From assembly GCA_030609775.1 (NCBI GenBank), contig JAUWTD010000004.1, forward strand, positions 1-43,176: 43,176 nucleotides of DNA, given 5' to 3'. Positions 1 through 8,657 of the stretch are shown one piece after another. The notes beneath the pieces were generated by a model, which was not told where the DNA came from, did not search any database, and saw only the letters and a program-made list of their open reading frames with translations. The stretch comes from Candidatus Altarchaeota archaeon (GTDB lineage: Archaea > Altiarchaeota > Altiarchaeia > IMC4 > QMZM01). Position 1 is the first letter of the stretch. Each line of letters opens with the position of its first letter. Both the position numbers and the translations under genes were made by a program.

Positions 1-186
1 GGAAATATTCTTCGATACAGTAATTCATCCTGGCTGTATTCTACGATAACAAATAAGAATCTGTATCTGTTAAATGAAGCAGATAATATATTAATTGACT
101 CAAAAAACAGGTTCTCTGCCCGTAAAGGAGACAGGGTCCTTAAGACTTTTGAAGGTGAAAACGTAGGGTTATTGGTTTTCGGATAG
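1..186 (+). CDS. C-terminal fragment of an unidentified protein
   Basis: An open frame enters from the left edge and ends at TAG 184-186, giving 61 residues. The fragment is polar, rich in Asn, Ser and Tyr, and ends in LLVFG. It has no membrane segment and no motif I recognise. It lies 49 bases before the ABC transporter operon on the same strand, but a TATA-like box between them suggests a separate transcript. No function is proposed. Confidence 0.55.
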   Translation, partial: GNILRYSNSSWLYSTITNKNLYLLNEADNILIDSKNRFSARKGDRVLKTFEGENVGLLVFG

Positions 187-190
187 CGTA

Positions 191-200
191 GTATATATTT
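191..200 (+). promoter_or_regulatory. TATA-like promoter element before the ABC transporter
   Basis: The sequence gtatatattt lies 36 bases before the ATG of the binding-protein gene, a position fitting an archaeal TATA box with a short leader. A GAGG Shine-Dalgarno-like site follows at about 225-228, seven bases before the ATG. This is a sequence match only. Confidence 0.4.
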
Positions 201-235
201 GTGTAAATGTATACAATTTATCAAAGAGGATTGAA

Positions 236-1258
236 ATGAGGGTTACTAGATTACTATCTTTGTTGTTGGCAGTGGGCGTGGTTTTGATGGGGGGTTGTAT
301 TGACTCGGGGGAGGATGTTAGTTCAGTGATTATTTATGTTGCACATGATCAGGATTATTCGGAGTCTATTTTGAAGGAATTTGAAGAGGAAACCGGTATT
401 CAGATAAAAGCATTGTATGATACTGAAATTACGAAAACTGCTGGTTTGGTAAATAAGCTGATAGCTGAGAAGAATAGGCCTCGAGCGGATGTGTTTTGGA
501 ATAATGAGGTTAGTCGGACTATTGTGTTGAAGAATAAGGGTATTATTGAGCCGTATTGTTCACCTAATGCTGTTGAGGTGTTGGATGCATATAAAGACCC
601 GGAGTGTTATTGGACGGGTTTTGGTGCGAGGGCAAGGGTTCTTATATATAACACGGATCTGGTAGCAGAGGAGGATGCTCCGGAATCGATACTTGATTTA
701 AGGAATCCGGAATGGAAGGGTAAAGCGTGTATTGCAAATCCCTTATTCGGATCGACTGCATCGCATGTGGCATCTCTTTTTGCTTACTGGGGGGATGAGA
801 AGGCTATGGAATACCTCAACCAGATAAAAGATAATGATGTCCGGATCGTTGAAAGCAATGGCAGGGTAAGGGATCTTGTCGTTTCCGGTGAATTCTATAT
901 AGGTTTAACAGATACGGATGACGCAAATGATGCATTGATTGAGAATAAACCTATTGCAATGGTTTTCCCAGATCAGGAGGGTCTTGGGACTTTGGTGTTT
1001 CCTAATTCTGTGATGTTAATAAAAGATGGTCCAAACCCAGAGAACGCAAAAACGTTGATTGATTTTCTTTTAAGTAAGAAAGTGGAAGAGACTCTTGCAT
1101 ATTCTAAGGCTATGCAGATACCTCTTAAACCCGGAGTAGAGCATCCAGGGAACGTACCTGATGTAGATGAACTCAAATGTATTCCAGTTACTCAAGAAGA
1201 GATCTATAATAAATTGGAGGTATCGCAGAGGTTTGTTCAGGATATTTTTATAAGGTAG
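236..1258 (+). CDS. Substrate-binding lipoprotein of an Fe3+-type ABC importer
   Basis: The 340-residue protein is an extracytoplasmic solute-binding protein of the iron(III)/thiamine/2-aminoethylphosphonate group, which captures substrate outside the membrane and delivers it to the permease. A hydrophobic leader (residues 5-18) ends in a lipobox-like MGGC with Cys21, so the mature protein is probably lipid-anchored. The mature start (VIIYVAHDQ), the stretch PRADVFWNNE, and FYIGLTDTDDA near residues 219-229 are typical of the FbpA-like family. The start ATG follows a GAGG site. The next gene begins 14 bases downstream, and the permease and ATPase complete the operon. Ferric iron is the usual substrate of this group, but I cannot identify the coordinating tyrosines, so the substrate stays open. 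Confidence 0.8.
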   Translation: MRVTRLLSLLLAVGVVLMGGCIDSGEDVSSVIIYVAHDQDYSESILKEFEEETGIQIKALYDTEITKTAGLVNKLIAEKNRPRADVFWNNEVSRTIVLKNKGIIEPYCSPNAVEVLDAYKDPECYWTGFGARARVLIYNTDLVAEEDAPESILDLRNPEWKGKACIANPLFGSTASHVASLFAYWGDEKAMEYLNQIKDNDVRIVESNGRVRDLVVSGEFYIGLTDTDDANDALIENKPIAMVFPDQEGLGTLVFPNSVMLIKDGPNPENAKTLIDFLLSKKVEETLAYSKAMQIPLKPGVEHPGNVPDVDELKCIPVTQEEIYNKLEVSQRFVQDIFIR

Positions 1259-1272
1259 TATCCAAATTCTTT

Positions 1273-2826
1273 ATGGAAATGCATATAAGAATTCATTCAG
1301 GGTTAAGGTTATTATTTAAAATAGTAATATTCCTGTTGTTTTTTGTTGTCGCGATATTTCCGGTTTTATATATTTTTTCATCGAATCTTTCATTTGATTT
1401 TTTCTCGGTTTTTGATAAGAGAGTATCCTCTATTTTGCTCAGAACCATCTTGCTAGGGTTTGGTACAGTAGCTTTAAGTCTTATAATAGGAATTCCGTTT
1501 GCCTTTCTTTTAGAGTATACCAACCTGCCTTTCAGATCTTTTTTCGGGGTTGCATATTTGCTGCCTCTATTAATGCCTCCTTACATAAACACAGTAGCTT
1601 GGCTGGAATTTCTTGGTAAGAGAGGTGATGTAATTAGCCTGAATCTGCCAATAGACATATATAATCTGTATTCTGTCATAATTATTCTCGCACTCTCGTT
1701 TTTTCCAGTAGTAACTTTAATAACATCCCTTGCCATCAGAAACATTGATTTGGGATTAGAGGATGCTGCACGGTTGTTATATCCTCAGGTAGGGGTTATG
1801 CGGAGGGTAACAATTCCTTTGATAATGCCGCATATTCTTGTTAGTTCAATCTTTGTTTTTGTGTTTTCTATTTCGGAGATGGGTGTTCCGGTCCTGTTGA
1901 TGGTGAATGTTTTTACATCGGAAGTGTTTGTTCAATTCAGTGCCTTTTTTAATACAGCAGGTGCTGTTGCACTCTCTATCCCATTAATTGTATTAATCTT
2001 TATTATCATTTTATTAAACCATTTGTACCTTGGAGGGAAATCATATATAACAATATCATCCTTTTCGGGGAAGAGAAGGTTAATTAAACTATCAAACCTC
2101 CATAGATCAGCTGCTTTAATCTATGTCTTGATCATCATGACGTTCTCTGTATTAATACCTGTATCTGTCCTGTTGCTTGAGTCCAGGTTTCAGTTCTTGA
2201 ATGCGTTCAGTGAAACATTAAAGCCTATTATGTACACGTTCCAGTCAGCAGTTCTCAGCGCCACATTGATGACTGTATTGTGTTTTTTTATGGCATATTT
2301 CTACAGAAAAAAATTTGATCCGATAATCTTGTTTCCGATAGCAGTCCCGGGCATCATAATAGGGATAGGGATTATTAATTTTTTTAACGTTGATGCAACA
2401 TCACTCATCTACAATAGCACCTTGATCATTACCATAGGACATATGGCAAGGTTTCTGCCGTTCGTAACAAAAACCTTTCACCCGTTTTTTGAACAAATAC
2501 ACCCATCTTTGGAGGAATCAGCCAGGTTAACCGGATCCTCTTTTCCAGAGATCATACAAAAAATCATTTTGCCGTTGATGAAACCTGGGATAGTTTCCGC
2601 CTGGATAATCGGTTTTGTCCTCTCCATAAGGGAGTTGCCTGTAACCCTCTTAGTATCTCCGCCAGGAATCCAGACTCTTCCAGTCAGGATATATACCTTA
2701 ATACATTATAATGCACCTGAAATGGTTTCATCTCTCTCATTGATCCTTATATTCTTAACAATAGCTCCAATAGTTTTACTTCTCGCATTCAATAGATTAA
2801 TGCAGGCAACAACAGCAAAAAAATGA
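1273..2826 (+). CDS. ABC importer permease, fused double-domain (FbpB/ThiP type)
   Basis: The 517-residue polytopic protein has about 12 hydrophobic segments arranged as two tandem binding-protein-dependent permease domains, the layout of FbpB and ThiP. Each half carries an EAA loop that contacts the ATPase: EDAARLLYPQ near residue 162 followed by IPLIMP, and EESARLTGSS near residue 414 followed by LPLMKPG. Because both halves are in one chain, a homodimer is not needed. The start codon ATG has no clear Shine-Dalgarno site and lies 14 bases after the binding-protein stop, so it may be translated by reinitiation. The stop overlaps the ATPase start (ATGA). Confidence 0.85.
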   Translation: MEMHIRIHSGLRLLFKIVIFLLFFVVAIFPVLYIFSSNLSFDFFSVFDKRVSSILLRTILLGFGTVALSLIIGIPFAFLLEYTNLPFRSFFGVAYLLPLLMPPYINTVAWLEFLGKRGDVISLNLPIDIYNLYSVIIILALSFFPVVTLITSLAIRNIDLGLEDAARLLYPQVGVMRRVTIPLIMPHILVSSIFVFVFSISEMGVPVLLMVNVFTSEVFVQFSAFFNTAGAVALSIPLIVLIFIIILLNHLYLGGKSYITISSFSGKRRLIKLSNLHRSAALIYVLIIMTFSVLIPVSVLLLESRFQFLNAFSETLKPIMYTFQSAVLSATLMTVLCFFMAYFYRKKFDPIILFPIAVPGIIIGIGIINFFNVDATSLIYNSTLIITIGHMARFLPFVTKTFHPFFEQIHPSLEESARLTGSSFPEIIQKIILPLMKPGIVSAWIIGFVLSIRELPVTLLVSPPGIQTLPVRIYTLIHYNAPEMVSSLSLILIFLTIAPIVLLLAFNRLMQATTAKK

Positions 2827-3539
2827 GAGTTCATAGAATTTATAAGTCCTTTGGTAAGAAAAACGCAGTTACAGACCTGTCTCTCACGGTGGGAAAAAAC
2901 CAATCTCTTGGAATCCTTGGTCCATCAGGCTGCGGGAAAACCACCCTTCTGAGACTTATCGCAGGCCTTGAAATACCAGATAAAGGAGAGATCAGGATAG
3001 GTAATAAGGTAGTATACAGCTCAAAGAACGGGAAATTCATACCCCCGGAGAAAAGAAACGTTGGCATGGTATTCCAGGATCTGGCATTATGGCCTCATAT
3101 GACAGTAAGAGAACATATAGGTTTCGTGCTTAAATCAAAGAAAATAAAGGGGATGGATAATAAAAAAAAAATAGAAGAGACCCTGAAGTTATTGAATCTA
3201 AGCTCCCTGTCTGAATCATATCCAAAGGATCTTTCCGGCGGAGAGAAGCAGAGGGTTGCCATAGCAAGAGCGTTAGCACAAAAGCCACAGGTTTTGCTGT
3301 TAGATGAACCTCTCTCGAACCTGGATCAGATCCTGAAAAGAAAATTCAAAGAAGAATTCAATAAACTACGAAAAGATTTAGATGTCTCCACCGTTTACGT
3401 AACCCACAACTTCGCTGAGTTAGAAGGCGTATCAGAGAACATAGCTATAATGCAGGAGGGTAGAATAATCCAATCAGGGAAAATAAGTGAGATATATGAT
3501 AACCCAAAAAATGAGTTCGTAGAAAAAATACTTGATTAA
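2823..3539 (+). CDS. ABC importer ATPase, short form
   Basis: This 238-residue nucleotide-binding subunit powers the adjacent importer. It shows Walker A GPSGCGKTT (residues 33-41), a Q-loop in VFQDLALWP, signature LSGGEKQRVAIARAL, Walker B VLLLDEP, the D-loop SNLD and the switch His in YVTHN. The start overlaps the permease stop by four bases, which indicates coupling. Most FbpC/PotA-type ATPases are about 350 residues with a C-terminal TOBE regulatory domain. That domain is absent here and the protein ends shortly after the switch region, so substrate feedback through TOBE is not expected. Confidence 0.9.
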   Translation: MRVHRIYKSFGKKNAVTDLSLTVGKNQSLGILGPSGCGKTTLLRLIAGLEIPDKGEIRIGNKVVYSSKNGKFIPPEKRNVGMVFQDLALWPHMTVREHIGFVLKSKKIKGMDNKKKIEETLKLLNLSSLSESYPKDLSGGEKQRVAIARALAQKPQVLLLDEPLSNLDQILKRKFKEEFNKLRKDLDVSTVYVTHNFAELEGVSENIAIMQEGRIIQSGKISEIYDNPKNEFVEKILD

Positions 3540-3554
3540 GCCAGAGATTTGAAC

Positions 3555-3570
3555 TAAATTTAATTTATTA
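3555..3570 (+). promoter_or_regulatory. AT-rich candidate promoter element before the MopE/pilin gene
   Basis: The run taaatttaatttatta lies 27-48 bases before the possible starts of the next gene, after the ATPase stop. It could be a TATA element but is loosely matched. No hairpin terminator was seen between the two genes. Confidence 0.25.
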
Positions 3571-3596
3571 AGTAGAATAATCTATGTATTATATAG

Positions 3597-6500
3597 GTGA
3601 ATATGAAAGCTAGGTCATTGATTCTGTTCAGTATTATTCTGTTTTTGGTTTCCTTTGGTTTAACTGAGGTTCATGCAGGTTGTGTAATCCCGAATATTAA
3701 TCCGCCATGCGACTGCGACGGCGACGGAATAAATTCTACTCTTGGTCTCTGCGGCGGAGTAGACTGCGACGATGACAGCGATGGAGTGGATTCTGTTGGT
3801 GTCTGCGCTGGAACTGATTGCGCAGACAACAACAGTGGAGTTACTTGCACCACATATTATAAAGATGCTGATGCTGACGGCTTTGGCAATGCCACTGACT
3901 CACTGTGCCTGTGTGGACCGGCAAGCCCATATAACACAACGGATAACACCGACTGCAATGACCATATAATTGTTGGGGTGTGTCTTCCCCCAGGTCCAGG
4001 TCTGGGAACCTGCCTTCCTGGCAAGGAAATATGTCCAACGTGTATAGAGTTTTGTGATGGATATGATAACACCTGTAATGGATTAATAGATGTCGGCTGC
4101 GACGACGACGGCGACGGATATTGTGACATGACCATGCCAGGGATCATATTCCGCTCAGATAAACTGGTTAACACCTGCCCCGGCACAATAAATCTTAATA
4201 CTACAGACTGTGATGATGCAAATGCTGCAGTGCATCCTCCTGACATAGATGAGAGCGCCACAGCATTTTGCGGAGGCACACACTGCTGTGATGGCATAAA
4301 CAATGACTGTGATTTTTTTATTGATGAGAATTGTCCTATGTCAATTCCAGGTATTACAGTGGATTTAGGTGCCACGGTGATTGTCGGACCACTCCCTGAA
4401 GCTATGACCGGCTGTTTCACAGTCGGCACTATAACAAAATGTTACTATTCTATTGCAGGAGACTCGGCATTTGAGGCTGACGGCATTTATACGGTGAACT
4501 TAATCTGGGGTGCTCCAGTCAGTGCAACAGGGACCGAAGTTATAACTATTGACCACGATAATGATGTCGTATCATGTGATTGTATATTTTCAGGTAACTG
4601 CATGGGCTTCTCTTGTTGGGTCCCAGGTGTTGCAAGTAGTGATTGGTTTGGAGGCCTGAACCTGAACCCGGACATAGAAAAATGGTGTTGCGGTGATGAT
4701 CCGGATGAATATTATGTTGGCGGCACAGATGGAACATTTGCTTGCTGTGACAACAAGAACACCACAAACGCCGCTTTGCCTCCGCTTGGAGGGGATGAGT
4801 GCGTAATTGCCAGCACATGCCAGAATCGTTTAGTTGGATTAGAAACTAATCCAGTAATACACTGTGATGGAATAGACAACGACTGTGACGGGGATGTAGA
4901 TGAGATATGTGGCTGTGATTCCGCCAAGATCACCTGTGATACTGATGCGGCCTGCCCCAATTTTGAATGCAACGACACTAATGGGAACCCTAAATCATGT
5001 TGGAAAGTCGGCGGCGACTCTAATCCGATAGGGGCAACAGCATGCTGTGAAGACGGTAACCCCAATGAATTCTATATCTGGAACCCATGCGATAAAACCG
5101 ATGCCTGCTGTGATACTGCAAATGAGTGCGTTCTCAAAGGCACCTGCATGAATTATATACCTGTAAATGAGTTGGCTTTTCCGTGTGACTTCATTGATAA
5201 TGACTGTGATTGTTTGATAGATGAGGATTACGACAATGACAACGACAGTGTCTCTGTTTGTTTAGGAGATTGTAATGATGCCAACCCGGGCATATATCCT
5301 GGAGCCCCTGAAATCTGCGATGATGGAATAGACCAAGACTGCGATGGAATAGACACCAAATGCGGCAAACCCGAAGACATAACCTTAGGAAACCTATGTA
5401 AGCTAGTCTATAATATATCTTATCTGCTCCTCCATCTTGCAGCAGCAATAACCGTAGTGTTAATGGTGATAGGTGGAATCTCGCTCGCAGGTAATGCAGA
5501 TGATCCGGAAGGGTCAATGAAAGCAAAGGGGATGATAAAGGATTCAGTGATTGGTTTGGTTATGGTTTTCCTGCTTTTGGGAGCAGGTCACATGTTTGTC
5601 CCGGAATGTGTTCCATTACCCGGAACAATATATAATCCGCCTTTTGAGTATGGTGAACCTGCACCATTATCTGTGACCATTATAAACCCACTGCATGAAG
5701 AGTATTTTGATACAAGCCAGATTGTAGGTTATGATTCCCTGATACTTGGAGGCACTCCTCCGTACATGTATATCTGGAACTTTGGAGACGGATCACCCAC
5801 AATATATGGAACCTGTGCCATGGCCGCATGCCCGTGCCCTACAACCCACAACTACACCACAGGGGAATACGAGGTGAAGGTGATGGTCACAGATAGTTCA
5901 AGTAGGCGGGCCTGGGATACTGTAGACATCCTGGTGGGGATAATAATCGCTGAAATAGATTTTCCACCGGATGGATTCACAGGGATACTTGCTGTCCCAA
6001 TAGACTTTAATGGAACAGTTAAAGGCGGTGTTGCACCGTACACATATTCTTGGACATCAGATGAAATGGGGGTATTCCTTGGTCCGGTGGGTTTGCCAGG
6101 GAAAGTATATAGTGCACCCTCTGCAGCTTTAAATGAAACGGAGCACGCAATCACGTTCACGGTAACAGACAGTAAGGGCATAACAGCCACAGACAGTATC
6201 TTTTTAGATATTGTGAGTAATGCCCCGAATATAACAAATGCCCAGAGTTGTTGGAAGGATACTTTAGGGGAGGATGAAACCATCTTTGACTTTAATATAA
6301 CCCCTATAGTGAATGCCCCGAATTTAGTAGTTGATGTTGCAGTTGTGGAAACCGGGGAGTGTAGGAATGCGTTATGGAACATAATTAACTGCTGTAACTG
6401 GGATAAAGCCTTGAATGAATACGTATCAGTAGATATTGAGGCAGGAGTTACGCCAGGGGGCGCAACCAGATCTTGGCAGTTTATCAAGTTCTGTAAGCAG

Positions 6501-6686
6501 TCCAAGAAAATTGAGATAATAGCCAAAGAAAACGGAGACCTTGGCAGGTCATGGACTTATTGTGCCTGCTGTGATGCAGTGAATCCAAGTGGAAGCTGTC
6601 CGGGTGAATATGGGGATGCTCTGCCACACGACTATACTCCATGTACCGTAGAACTTGGACGTTGCTCTACAATATCCTGTGATTAA
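3597..6686 (+). CDS. Secreted Cys-rich MopE/PKD protein with a VirB2-pilin-like hairpin
   Basis: The protein has 1,029 residues from GTG 3597. ATG 3603, two codons later, is the more natural start and gives a clean signal peptide ending near VHAG. Asp/Cys-rich MopE-type motifs (pattern CDGxDNDC) occur near residues 153, 232, 423, 530 and 574, and this family is linked to binding copper or other metals. Residues about 603-630 and 653-668 are two hydrophobic helices separated by GNADDPEGSMKAKGMI, the pattern of the T4SS_pilin/VirB2 family (GG near the end of helix 1, Asp-Pro-Glu turn, Lys-rich start of helix 2). Two PKD-like beta domains follow (WNFGDGSP near 727; about 785-875), then a Cys-rich tail. 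Membrane anchoring in mid-chain would put both metal-binding and PKD parts outside the cell. Placement before four VirB6-like genes supports a shared envelope machine. The exact metal and role are unknown. Confidence 0.7.
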   Translation: MNMKARSLILFSIILFLVSFGLTEVHAGCVIPNINPPCDCDGDGINSTLGLCGGVDCDDDSDGVDSVGVCAGTDCADNNSGVTCTTYYKDADADGFGNATDSLCLCGPASPYNTTDNTDCNDHIIVGVCLPPGPGLGTCLPGKEICPTCIEFCDGYDNTCNGLIDVGCDDDGDGYCDMTMPGIIFRSDKLVNTCPGTINLNTTDCDDANAAVHPPDIDESATAFCGGTHCCDGINNDCDFFIDENCPMSIPGITVDLGATVIVGPLPEAMTGCFTVGTITKCYYSIAGDSAFEADGIYTVNLIWGAPVSATGTEVITIDHDNDVVSCDCIFSGNCMGFSCWVPGVASSDWFGGLNLNPDIEKWCCGDDPDEYYVGGTDGTFACCDNKNTTNAALPPLGGDECVIASTCQNRLVGLETNPVIHCDGIDNDCDGDVDEICGCDSAKITCDTDAACPNFECNDTNGNPKSCWKVGGDSNPIGATACCEDGNPNEFYIWNPCDKTDACCDTANECVLKGTCMNYIPVNELAFPCDFIDNDCDCLIDEDYDNDNDSVSVCLGDCNDANPGIYPGAPEICDDGIDQDCDGIDTKCGKPEDITLGNLCKLVYNISYLLLHLAAAITVVLMVIGGISLAGNADDPEGSMKAKGMIKDSVIGLVMVFLLLGAGHMFVPECVPLPGTIYNPPFEYGEPAPLSVTIINPLHEEYFDTSQIVGYDSLILGGTPPYMYIWNFGDGSPTIYGTCAMAACPCPTTHNYTTGEYEVKVMVTDSSSRRAWDTVDILVGIIIAEIDFPPDGFTGILAVPIDFNGTVKGGVAPYTYSWTSDEMGVFLGPVGLPGKVYSAPSAALNETEHAITFTVTDSKGITATDSIFLDIVSNAPNITNAQSCWKDTLGEDETIFDFNITPIVNAPNLVVDVAVVETGECRNALWNIINCCNWDKALNEYVSVDIEAGVTPGGATRSWQFIKFCKQSKKIEIIAKENGDLGRSWTYCACCDAVNPSGSCPGEYGDALPHDYTPCTVELGRCSTISCD

Positions 6687-6690
6687 ACCT

Positions 6691-6724
6691 AATGTTTATA
6701 CTGAAGTACGCCGTAGTAAACATT
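6691..6724. promoter_or_regulatory. Inverted repeat after the MopE/pilin gene
   Basis: The 8-base arm aatgttta (6691-6698) is repeated inverted as taaacatt (6717-6724) around an 18-base spacer. It lies in the intergenic gap just after the MopE gene stop and before the TATA-like box of the next gene. It may be an operator or an RNA hairpin. No T-tract follows, so it is not a classic terminator. Confidence 0.3.
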
Positions 6725-6740
6725 ATTTATGTGTATAACG

Positions 6741-6750
6741 AGTATATATG
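6741..6750 (+). promoter_or_regulatory. TATA-like element before the VirB6-like gene cluster
   Basis: The sequence agtatatatg stands 32-41 bases before ATG 6782, a spacing suited to an archaeal promoter with a very short leader. The start codon is preceded by gatgggag, a possible ribosome-binding site. Confidence 0.35.
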
Positions 6751-6781
6751 TATTACTTTAAAATAACTTTTATGATGGGAG

Positions 6782-8590
6782 ATGATGTCAGACATATCCA
6801 ATAAAACAAAAATTCTTGTAATAACAGCCATCATATTTCTGTTAAGCGGAATTGTATCCTCCGCCGATGAAGGTATGTTGTTAAGTTCGATCAAACATAT
6901 ACCAGAAGAAGTCATATCGTTTTTTGTAAATATTACGGCAAGTGCAATTGAATTTGGAATACTCTGTTTAAAGGAATTTATTATGTGGAACCCTAATCCC
7001 GATGATATCCGGCCCATGGTGTCTGATTTCATAGAGATGTTAATACCCGTATATGTGATGATAATAACTATTTTAGGGGTTTATATAATATTTTTGTCAA
7101 TCTCTCCTTCAGGAAGGGCGAGAGCAAAATCTATGTTCTGGAGAACGATTTTGAGTATGGTTCTTGTTTCAATATCGTTGGAGATATTCAAGATAGCTCT
7201 TGCCATCTCTGAAGCATTAGCCCATAGAATGCTTGCAGGTATCGTAACCACAAGGATTACGTATTTTGCAAGTATATTGTTAATTAACGGAAATCCGTAT
7301 ATTATGATTTTCATACTTCAACTTCTTCTATGGCTCCTGATTTTTGCACTTGTTGTTGTAGCAGTCAGGTATTTTTTGGTATTGATGATGTGTGCAATAT
7401 TTCCATTCACCTTATTTTTGTATTTTTTTGAGTTTACCAAAGACATAGGCTCCAAGCTTCTAAGATATTCAATGGCCATTATATTCACGCAGCCGGTTCA
7501 GGCATTGATGCTTGCAATAACAATAATGTCTATGAATTCAATAGGTATGGCCGGTTCTTCAGTCAGTGAAAACATGATTTATGCCTTCTTATTTATGGCT
7601 GGTTGTAGCATGATCATTCTTGCTCCTTTGATGATGATGGGGCTTTTGAAGTGGATAGGTGGTGCAATAGCGGGTCTGGGCATGGTTGTTTCATTTATAA
7701 ATCCGGCAATTGGCGGTGCAATGGTCGCCATCGGAGGAGTGGCTGCAGGCATGGGTCCCGGAGGGTTGATAGCCGGCGGAACCGCATATGGTCTTGGCAC
7801 AGCATACAGGGGTTCATTGAAGCCACGGCCGTCGAAGGCGCCAGCGGCTTCAACAAGTAAAAAAGGATCTAAGCCACCTATAGGACCATCGTCACAAAGA
7901 TGGGGATTAGGATCACCACCAGGAGGCGGAGGAGGAGCAACAGGAGGCGGAGGAGGAGCAACAGGATCAGGATCAACCGGGTTAGGACCAAAGCGGGGAT
8001 CAAGACCACCGCCCTCACAAGGACAAACAACTAAATCATGGACACCTCGGCAAGCCGCAAACACAGCACAGAGAAGAGGAAAAGTGAGGGATGACGGTAG
8101 AAGAATGAAACCATCAGGAAAAGCTAAACTATCCAAAGCTGGCGTAGTCAAGGAGATGGGATCACGAGCAAAGGACGAAAAGACAAGATATATGAAAGCA
8201 CCACTCGGTAAAAAACAGAACGAAGTAGGAGCAGGATCGCAAAAAGCAACAGGAAAAATAAACGAAGCAGGTTCAACAAAAAAAATGAACGAAGCAGGAG
8301 CTGGATCAAACAAAGCAGCATTATCCTCGCGACAAGATAAACTGTCCCCGGAGATTAAGAAAGACATAAGAAACAGCGCCAAAGAACCATCTCAACCAGG
8401 GAAAACCTCAACTAAACCGAAAAAAGGATCGGAAGATAAACCACCGGAGGGTGATAAAAAATCAAAAAAACCAAAGAGTGAAAAAGAGATTCTGCAGGAG
8501 AAAATGAATGCAAGTAAAGATGTGATGGATAGATTAAGTAATACAGATAAGAAGAATACTGAGCCCGAAGGTGGAGAGGCCGATACTTGA
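6782..8590 (+). CDS. VirB6/TrbL-like membrane protein 1 with Gly- and Lys-rich tail
   Basis: The 602-residue protein has a signal-peptide-like N-terminus (cleavage plausible near VSSADEG) and a core of about eight membrane helices to residue about 340. The core markers shared with the three following proteins are: WNPNPDDIRP before the first core helix, FLSISPSGRARAKSMFW, RYFLVLMMCAIFPF, IFTQPVQALM and APLMMMGLLKWIGG. This layout fits the VirB6/TrbL channel family of type IV secretion systems. From residue about 345 the chain is low-complexity, Gly/Ser/Pro- then Lys-rich, with a tandem GGGGGAT repeat and NEAG/NEVGAGS repeats, and is probably cytoplasmic and disordered. Codon use turns A-rich there. 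The family call rests on topology and neighbours, not on a catalytic motif. Confidence 0.6.
   Translation: MMSDISNKTKILVITAIIFLLSGIVSSADEGMLLSSIKHIPEEVISFFVNITASAIEFGILCLKEFIMWNPNPDDIRPMVSDFIEMLIPVYVMIITILGVYIIFLSISPSGRARAKSMFWRTILSMVLVSISLEIFKIALAISEALAHRMLAGIVTTRITYFASILLINGNPYIMIFILQLLLWLLIFALVVVAVRYFLVLMMCAIFPFTLFLYFFEFTKDIGSKLLRYSMAIIFTQPVQALMLAITIMSMNSIGMAGSSVSENMIYAFLFMAGCSMIILAPLMMMGLLKWIGGAIAGLGMVVSFINPAIGGAMVAIGGVAAGMGPGGLIAGGTAYGLGTAYRGSLKPRPSKAPAASTSKKGSKPPIGPSSQRWGLGSPPGGGGGATGGGGGATGSGSTGLGPKRGSRPPPSQGQTTKSWTPRQAANTAQRRGKVRDDGRRMKPSGKAKLSKAGVVKEMGSRAKDEKTRYMKAPLGKKQNEVGAGSQKATGKINEAGSTKKMNEAGAGSNKAALSSRQDKLSPEIKKDIRNSAKEPSQPGKTSTKPKKGSEDKPPEGDKKSKKPKSEKEILQEKMNASKDVMDRLSNTDKKNTEPEGGEADT
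7922..7963 (+). repeat. Two perfect 21-bp tandem copies encoding a Gly-rich linker
   Basis: Two identical units occupy 7922-7942 and 7943-7963, each encoding a GGGGGAT-type peptide inside the tail of VirB6-like protein 1. The unit length is a multiple of three, so copy number can change without breaking the frame. Confidence 0.85.
8218..8330 (+). repeat. Degenerate NEAGAGS-type repeats in the tail of VirB6-like protein 1
   Basis: Three imperfect copies read NEVGAGSQKA, NEAGSTKKM and NEAGAGSNKA. The DNA is A-rich (aacgaagcagga core) and unlike the T/G-rich membrane part of the same gene, as expected of an expanding low-complexity tail. Confidence 0.6.
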
Positions 8591-8657
8591 CGTTGTTTTG
8601 TGTTTAGGTTATATTAGTTACATTAATTTGTTTTTTTATCATTCTTCAAAATAGAAA

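Noticed and set aside
3597-6686. EF-hand calcium-binding protein
   Set aside because: The Asp-rich motifs include paired Cys in the CDGxDNDC pattern, which fits MopE-type repeats better than the EF-hand loop with flanking helices.
7579-8382. Antisense frame of 267 codons rich in Pro opposite VirB6-like protein 1
   Set aside because: Its Pro/Ala runs are the complement of the Gly-rich repeats on the coding strand. It is a shadow frame.
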